In this document: piece after piece, positions 7,425-10,439 of the stretch
How positions within the stretch are numbered: position 1 is the stretch's first letter
Layout: each line of letters opens with the position of its first letter
Assembly (NCBI GenBank): GCA_016195765.1
Contig: JACPYZ010000104.1
Location: 1-10,439 of the forward strand
Direction: 5' to 3'
Source of the DNA: Candidatus Curtissbacteria bacterium
GTDB taxonomy: Bacteria; Patescibacteriota; Microgenomatia; Curtissbacterales; GWA2-41-24
DNA: 10,439 nt
Translations under genes and position numbers: made by a program
The notes under the pieces: model-generated
Databases searched by the model: none
What the model saw: only the letters and a program-made list of their open reading frames with translations
Told to the model about the DNA's origin: nothing

Positions 7425-8303
7425 TTAAATATGACCCTTCTCTTTAAGGTACAACTTTAAATTTGTTTTCCAACTATTCATTATCAACAATTTAGATTTT
7501 TTTAATTTTTGGTTCTTGAGTACACTATAAGTAGGCCGTTTGGCAGGTGTAACCCACTGCCTGGAGTTTGTCCTTGAAAGCTTTGCCCGAACTTTGGTTT
7601 GTTTGAAAATCTCACAAGCAAACTCATACCAGCTGCATTGCCCCTCGCTCACTGCATGGAATAAACCCTTTTTATTCTGGCGGGTCAAAAGGTATAGTTG
7701 CTCTGCCAAATTTAGGGTGTAGGTCGGGGATAAGATCTGGTCACCAACAACTTTTATATTTTGGCCGTCTTTAGCTTTTTGAAGCATAGTTTCAATAAAG
7801 TTGCCACCCTTGCCAGAAGAACCACGAATACCATAAAGGCCACTTGTGCGAACGACAAGCGAATCAGCATTATATGTTTGGGTGAAAAATTCTCCGACGA
7901 GTTTGCTTATGCCATAGCTGTTAAGTGGTCCTGGAATGTCGCTCTCCAAATAAGGCGTCTTACGTTTTATATCTCGACCAAAAACATAGTCAGTACTAAA
8001 AAATACCACCTTTGCTTTTCTCTTGTTTGTGTATTCGGAAAGATAACGGGCCGCCAGGCCATTAACTTCAAGGGCTTTTTGAATATTGTCCTCGATCTCA
8101 TCAACTCTGTGGTAGGCAGCAGTGTTTATAAGAACTTTAAATTTGAGCGGGTCTAGCACCTTGGCAATGCTTTTTGGATTTGAAACTTCAATTTGCGAAT
8201 GTTCAAGCGCAAATATCCGAACATCTTTTTTTTCAGAAAAAACTTTAACAATATCGCTGCCTAATTGGCCGCTTGCACCAACTAGTACAATCGTCAGTTT
8301 CAT
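7425..8303 (-). CDS. rmlD: dTDP-4-dehydrorhamnose reductase (RmlD/RfbD-like)
   Basis: A 292-residue short-chain dehydrogenase of the RmlD type, the enzyme that reduces dTDP-4-keto-L-rhamnose to dTDP-L-rhamnose with NAD(P)H. It has the nucleotide-binding GASGQLG (9-15), the family signature NTAAYHRVDEIE (60-71) and STDYVFG (103-109). The catalytic pair is Tyr130 and Lys134 in YGISK, and RTSGLYG follows. DQILSPTY stands where RmlD usually has DQxGxPT, and the C-terminus ends with the usual W...L..YL pattern. The length is normal for the family. It is the last gene of the minus operon and overlaps the upstream epimerase gene by four bases (ATGA), with a short AAAGG three bases before the ATG. 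A reductase for a related 4-keto-deoxysugar cannot be excluded, because RmlA and RmlB are not in the window. Confidence 0.88.
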   Translation of the reverse strand: MKLTIVLVGASGQLGSDIVKVFSEKKDVRIFALEHSQIEVSNPKSIAKVLDPLKFKVLINTAAYHRVDEIEDNIQKALEVNGLAARYLSEYTNKRKAKVVFFSTDYVFGRDIKRKTPYLESDIPGPLNSYGISKLVGEFFTQTYNADSLVVRTSGLYGIRGSSGKGGNFIETMLQKAKDGQNIKVVGDQILSPTYTLNLAEQLYLLTRQNKKGLFHAVSEGQCSWYEFACEIFKQTKVRAKLSRTNSRQWVTPAKRPTYSVLKNQKLKKSKLLIMNSWKTNLKLYLKEKGHI

Positions 8304-9304
8304 ATGCCTTTTTCAAGAATTGGCCTCATCCAGTCAATGTTGTAATAAAGCGCATTATCAAAGTCATCCATTTTGTTGTGCTTAACAGCAGCAACCATCT
8401 TAATAACGGAATCCGAAATTGTGACAGAGGTTTTAAATTTTAATAACTTAGCCGCTTTTTGACTCGAAACTCTATATGACCTGACCTTGCCTTTTATTGG
8501 CGTAAACACGACTTCAATATTTGTTCCGTAATTTTTTTCAACTGCCTTCTTAATTTCAAAAGCGAGGTCTCTTACCAAAAAGTTTCCAGCGGAAATATTA
8601 ATAATCTCACGGTTAACTAATTTGGGGGTGGCCTCAACTGCGGCAATATAAGCAACCGCCACATCTTCGACATCAACAAGAGGTCGCCATTGAATACCCT
8701 GACCATAAATATTTATTCGACCTTTGGAAAGTGCATCCTTAACCATTGTATTTACAACGAGGTCATACCGCATTCTTGGAGAATAACCAAAAACAGTACC
8801 TTTTCTAAGGACTACAACACAAAAGTTAGGACCAGCAAGTTTGATTATTTGTTTTTCTGCTTGTCTTTTCGAACTTGAATAAGCAGCTTTTGGATTAACA
8901 AAAGACTCCTCAGATTTCAAAAAACTTTTTTTAAGAACGCCCAAATCGTAAACAGAGCAACTAGATGCAAAAATAAACCTCGAGATACCGGCCTTTTTCG
9001 ATTCCTCGGCAAGCCTAATCGAAGCAGCCGTGTTTATTTCAAAGTTGGCGACGCTGTTAAACTCGGCTGTAGGGTCATTGGAAAGACCTGCCAAGTGAAT
9101 TACAACGTTCACACCTTTAAATATTTTTGGAGAAAAATTTCTTATATCGCCTGTTACTATTTCGAGATTTTTGCCCTTAAGCTTTGAGAGTGGTTTACGA
9201 CCAAAAAAAAATTTATCAAAAACTCTAACCTTGTAACCCTTTTTCAGCAGTTTCTCAACGAGCACACTACCAACATATCCAGCCCCGCCTGTTACAAGTA
9301 TCAT
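8300..9304 (-). CDS. NAD-dependent sugar-nucleotide epimerase/dehydratase (extended SDR)
   Basis: A 334-residue extended short-chain dehydrogenase. It has TGGAGYVG (5-12) for the cofactor, Asp30 at the end of the second strand (preference for NAD), GDIR (52-55), HLAG (70-73), SSCSVYD (114-120) and catalytic YSSSK (Tyr142, Lys146). RmlB-type 4,6-dehydratases carry an Asp-Glu pair in a TDEVYG motif. Here the matching stretch reads SSCSVYD, so this is probably an epimerase or reductase and not dTDP-glucose 4,6-dehydratase. The middle part (RKGTVFGYSPRMRYDLVVN, about 167-185) and WRPLVDVEDVA are typical of WcaG-like sugar epimerases. It sits between an RmlC-like cupin and RmlD, with ATGA overlaps at both ends, so it should act on the same deoxysugar nucleotide. 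The exact substrate is unknown. A run of nine T residues encodes the FFF at 32-34. Confidence 0.85.
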   Translation of the reverse strand: MILVTGGAGYVGSVLVEKLLKKGYKVRVFDKFFFGRKPLSKLKGKNLEIVTGDIRNFSPKIFKGVNVVIHLAGLSNDPTAEFNSVANFEINTAASIRLAEESKKAGISRFIFASSCSVYDLGVLKKSFLKSEESFVNPKAAYSSSKRQAEKQIIKLAGPNFCVVVLRKGTVFGYSPRMRYDLVVNTMVKDALSKGRINIYGQGIQWRPLVDVEDVAVAYIAAVEATPKLVNREIINISAGNFLVRDLAFEIKKAVEKNYGTNIEVVFTPIKGKVRSYRVSSQKAAKLLKFKTSVTISDSVIKMVAAVKHNKMDDFDNALYYNIDWMRPILEKGI

Positions 9305-9729
9305 TTCGCTTCAGTTTCCCAATTTTCCCCGAAAGCGCCAACGGGTGCCCTGTCCTCGTCTGGATTTTTTTCATCATATTTCTGTGTAATGTAGTAGGAA
9401 AGTATCGTCTCTCCGGCGCTTATATTTCGCCATCCATGCCAAATGCCTGGGGGAATTGCAAGCGTCTGCCTTTCGCTTTCATGCAAGTATACCCACTGCA
9501 GTTTATCTCGAACCTGGTCGTAAAGACCAACTTTTAAAGCACCTTTGATAACATGCCAGTAGTCTGTTTGTTTTTTATGTTTATGCCATGCAGCAATCGC
9601 GTTTGGGTAAATATAACTGTAGTTAATATCGCCAGTGGGCGTATGAAAAACATCAAATGTTCCCCGTCTTCTGTCGTCATCATGGACTCTTGGTTTGAAA
9701 AACGTGGCTGAATTTGTGGCCTTTTTCAT
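9301..9729 (-). CDS. RmlC-like cupin, dTDP-4-dehydrorhamnose 3,5-epimerase-related
   Basis: A 142-residue single cupin domain. AWHKHKKQTDYWHVIKG (47-63) supplies His49, His51 and His59 and the first cupin turn. IPPGIWHGWRNIS (92-104) supplies His98 and resembles the corresponding RmlC motif. The closing KYDEKNPDED (117-126) also resembles the YNP.DED stretch near the end of RmlC enzymes. The protein is shorter than usual RmlC (about 180 residues). It may therefore be a relative such as a 3-epimerase or a keto-sugar isomerase of the FdtA/WxcM kind, rather than a classical 3,5-epimerase. It is the first gene of the minus operon, coupled by ATGA to the SDR gene. A near-consensus promoter lies directly upstream and leaves no room for a ribosome binding site. 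Confidence 0.78.
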   Translation of the reverse strand: MKKATNSATFFKPRVHDDDRRRGTFDVFHTPTGDINYSYIYPNAIAAWHKHKKQTDYWHVIKGALKVGLYDQVRDKLQWVYLHESERQTLAIPPGIWHGWRNISAGETILSYYITQKYDEKNPDEDRAPVGAFGENWETEAK

Positions 9730-9735
9730 ACAGGA

Positions 9736-9764
9736 AGTATAAACAGACCATAAAGGACTGTCAA
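9736..9764 (-). promoter_or_regulatory. Near-consensus sigma-70-type promoter of the deoxysugar operon
   Basis: On the minus strand a perfect -35 box TTGACA (9764-9759) is followed by an exactly 17-base spacer and a -10 box TATACT (9741-9736, one mismatch). Only six bases (TCCTGT) separate the -10 box from the cupin ATG at 9729, so the predicted transcription start falls on or next to the start codon. The mRNA would then be leaderless. The box sequences and spacing are directly visible; activity is inferred. Confidence 0.8.
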
Positions 9765-9776
9765 TTTGAATTCAAA
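9765..9776 (-). promoter_or_regulatory. Perfect 12-bp palindrome abutting the -35 box
   Basis: TTTGAATTCAAA is a perfect dyad that ends exactly where the TTGACA -35 box begins. It lies between the pilin-like gene stop and the promoter. The position suits an activator or repressor site or an AT-rich upstream element, but no matching copy was noticed near the other promoters. It also partly overlaps a weak inverted repeat AATTTG...CAAATT, which lacks a T-tract and so is not a convincing terminator. Confidence 0.4.
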
Positions 9777-9782
9777 CAAATT

Positions 9783-10418
9783 TTAGTAAATATCAATTGT
9801 TTTAAGAACAGAAACGACTTCGGGCTGATTTGAAGCAAGTGGAGCGTTTATGTACGCTTCAACCGTAATGGGCAAGCCAGCTTTGTCGCTGGTGTATGCT
9901 CGAGTTAAAATTCTGGAACCATCTTTCTGAAGCAGATAACATCCGGAAATTATTCTGTCAGCGAGCGTAATTGAGCTCGTTTCCGAACAACCGCCAGAAG
10001 GATCTTTTCCGCTGCCAAATGTAATAGATATGTTGCCAATTGGTCCAGAAAATTTAGTCGTAGAATATGTTTTTGTTGCAAATGTACTGGCAACTACCCA
10101 TCCAGACGGCAAAGTTAATTGATACAAATCCTGCGGTTGCTTATAAAGTGTCGCAGAAGCAGGGGCTGTAGATGGTAAAGGAGTAGTAGATGGAATTGGG
10201 CTGGACTGGGCGGGTGCGCCAGCAATAGGATTACCCGTTTTATCTAGTTGGCTGAATTGATCTGTACTATTTTTGTCTTTCGCTTGCGGTCCTGCCCCAG
10301 ATGTCGTGGCTACATCTTTACTCTGTTTAAACACCAAAGTTGCCGCCACCACGGAGCCTATCAACACAAAAATTCCTATCCCAATCAGGACAGTTATTAG
10401 ACTGAAACCTTTTTGCAC
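9783..10418 (-). CDS. Pilin-like membrane-anchored protein with Ser/Pro/Thr-rich linker
   Basis: A 211-residue protein that starts with GTG at 10418. In-frame TAA codons shortly upstream and the very short leader MQKG support this start. Residues 5-30 (FSLITVLIGIGIFVLIGSVV and on) form one hydrophobic helix preceded by KG, the pattern of type IV prepilins and pseudopilins, which a prepilin peptidase cuts after Gly4. The usual Glu at position +5 is replaced by Thr9, so normal pilus assembly is doubtful. Residues about 35-90 are a low-complexity Ser/Pro/Thr/Ala linker. A compact domain follows (about 91-211) with LPSGWVV and two cysteines, Cys144 and Cys160, that could form a disulfide outside the cell. 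I do not recognise the C-terminal domain. The gene ends 53 bases before the cupin start, on the same strand. Confidence 0.7.
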   Translation of the reverse strand: MQKGFSLITVLIGIGIFVLIGSVVAATLVFKQSKDVATTSGAGPQAKDKNSTDQFSQLDKTGNPIAGAPAQSSPIPSTTPLPSTAPASATLYKQPQDLYQLTLPSGWVVASTFATKTYSTTKFSGPIGNISITFGSGKDPSGGCSETSSITLADRIISGCYLLQKDGSRILTRAYTSDKAGLPITVEAYINAPLASNQPEVVSVLKTIDIY

Positions 10419-10439
10419 TCTACTTTAATCTTAGTAAAA

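Noticed and set aside
7451..7470. Imperfect inverted repeat ACAACTTTAAATTTGT followed by a few T residues, considered as a terminator of the plus operon
   Set aside because: The stem is AT-only apart from its outer pairs, contains a mismatch and lacks a real T-tract; it also lies in the rmlD coding sequence.
7761..8385. Open frames on the plus strand (7761-8156 and 8122-8385) opposite rmlD and the epimerase gene
   Set aside because: They lie entirely antisense to genes with clear motifs, have no recognisable domain, and are cysteine- and serine-rich shadow translations.
9203..9211. Run of nine A (nine T in the coding sense) in the epimerase gene as a possible slippage or programmed frameshift site
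   Set aside because: The frame is intact across it and the protein matches the family on both sides, so slippage has no visible role; at most it is a sequencing-error risk.
8300..9304. Assignment of the SDR gene as RmlB (dTDP-glucose 4,6-dehydratase)
   Set aside because: The position of the dehydratase Asp-Glu pair reads SSCSVYD, so the key acidic pair is missing.
9777..9782. Terminator for the pilin-like gene formed by AATTTG...CAAATT
   Set aside because: The six-pair AT-rich stem has no T-tract after it and runs into the promoter palindrome; it is better explained as part of the regulatory region.

Overview
The window is a cell-surface glycan locus from an AT-rich bacterium. The most likely source is a Candidate Phyla Radiation (Patescibacteria) genome, for example a Microgenomates-type lineage; this is inference from gene style, not from a marker gene. 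Supporting signs are the low G+C by eye, very tight packing with ATGA, TAATG and back-to-back junctions, weak or absent Shine-Dalgarno sequences, a methyltransferase N-terminus and a YfhO-type membrane enzyme of the kind common in that group, and a small pilin-like protein with a Ser/Pro/Thr-rich linker. Five genes end in TGA, so the TGA-as-glycine code of Gracilibacteria and SR1 is excluded.

Layout. Positions 1-162 (minus) hold the N-terminus of a SAM-dependent methyltransferase cut by the window edge. A 110-bp divergent spacer (163-272) carries a candidate promoter for each direction. Positions 273-7423 (plus) are one uninterrupted six-gene run: a Wzx/MOP-type flippase, a polyprenyl-phosphate-sugar-synthase-like GT2, a GT-C-type membrane glycosyltransferase, a YfhO-like membrane glycosyltransferase, a GT4 and a GT2. 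Positions 7425-9729 (minus) are a three-gene nucleotide-sugar operon: an RmlC-like cupin, an SDR-family sugar epimerase and RmlD. It is driven by a near-consensus promoter and converges on the plus operon with a single base between the stop codons. Positions 9783-10418 (minus) encode a small pilin-like, membrane-anchored protein that starts with GTG. No tRNA, rRNA, CRISPR array, transposon or long repeat was seen, and no gene-free stretch exceeds 300 bp.

How the genes may work together (inference). The minus operon would supply a deoxysugar nucleotide, probably a rhamnose-type dTDP sugar, although RmlA and RmlB are not in the window. The GT4 and GT2 enzymes would build a lipid-linked glycan on the cytoplasmic face and the flippase would move it across the membrane. 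The ALG5/GtrB-like GT2 would make a polyprenyl-phosphate sugar used outside the membrane by the two multi-pass GT-C/YfhO proteins. The enzyme families are recognisable. The least ordinary points are the apparently leaderless promoter with an abutting palindrome, the pairing of one donor synthase with two GT-C-type enzymes, and the pilin without Glu5. I found no clear evidence of an entirely new system.
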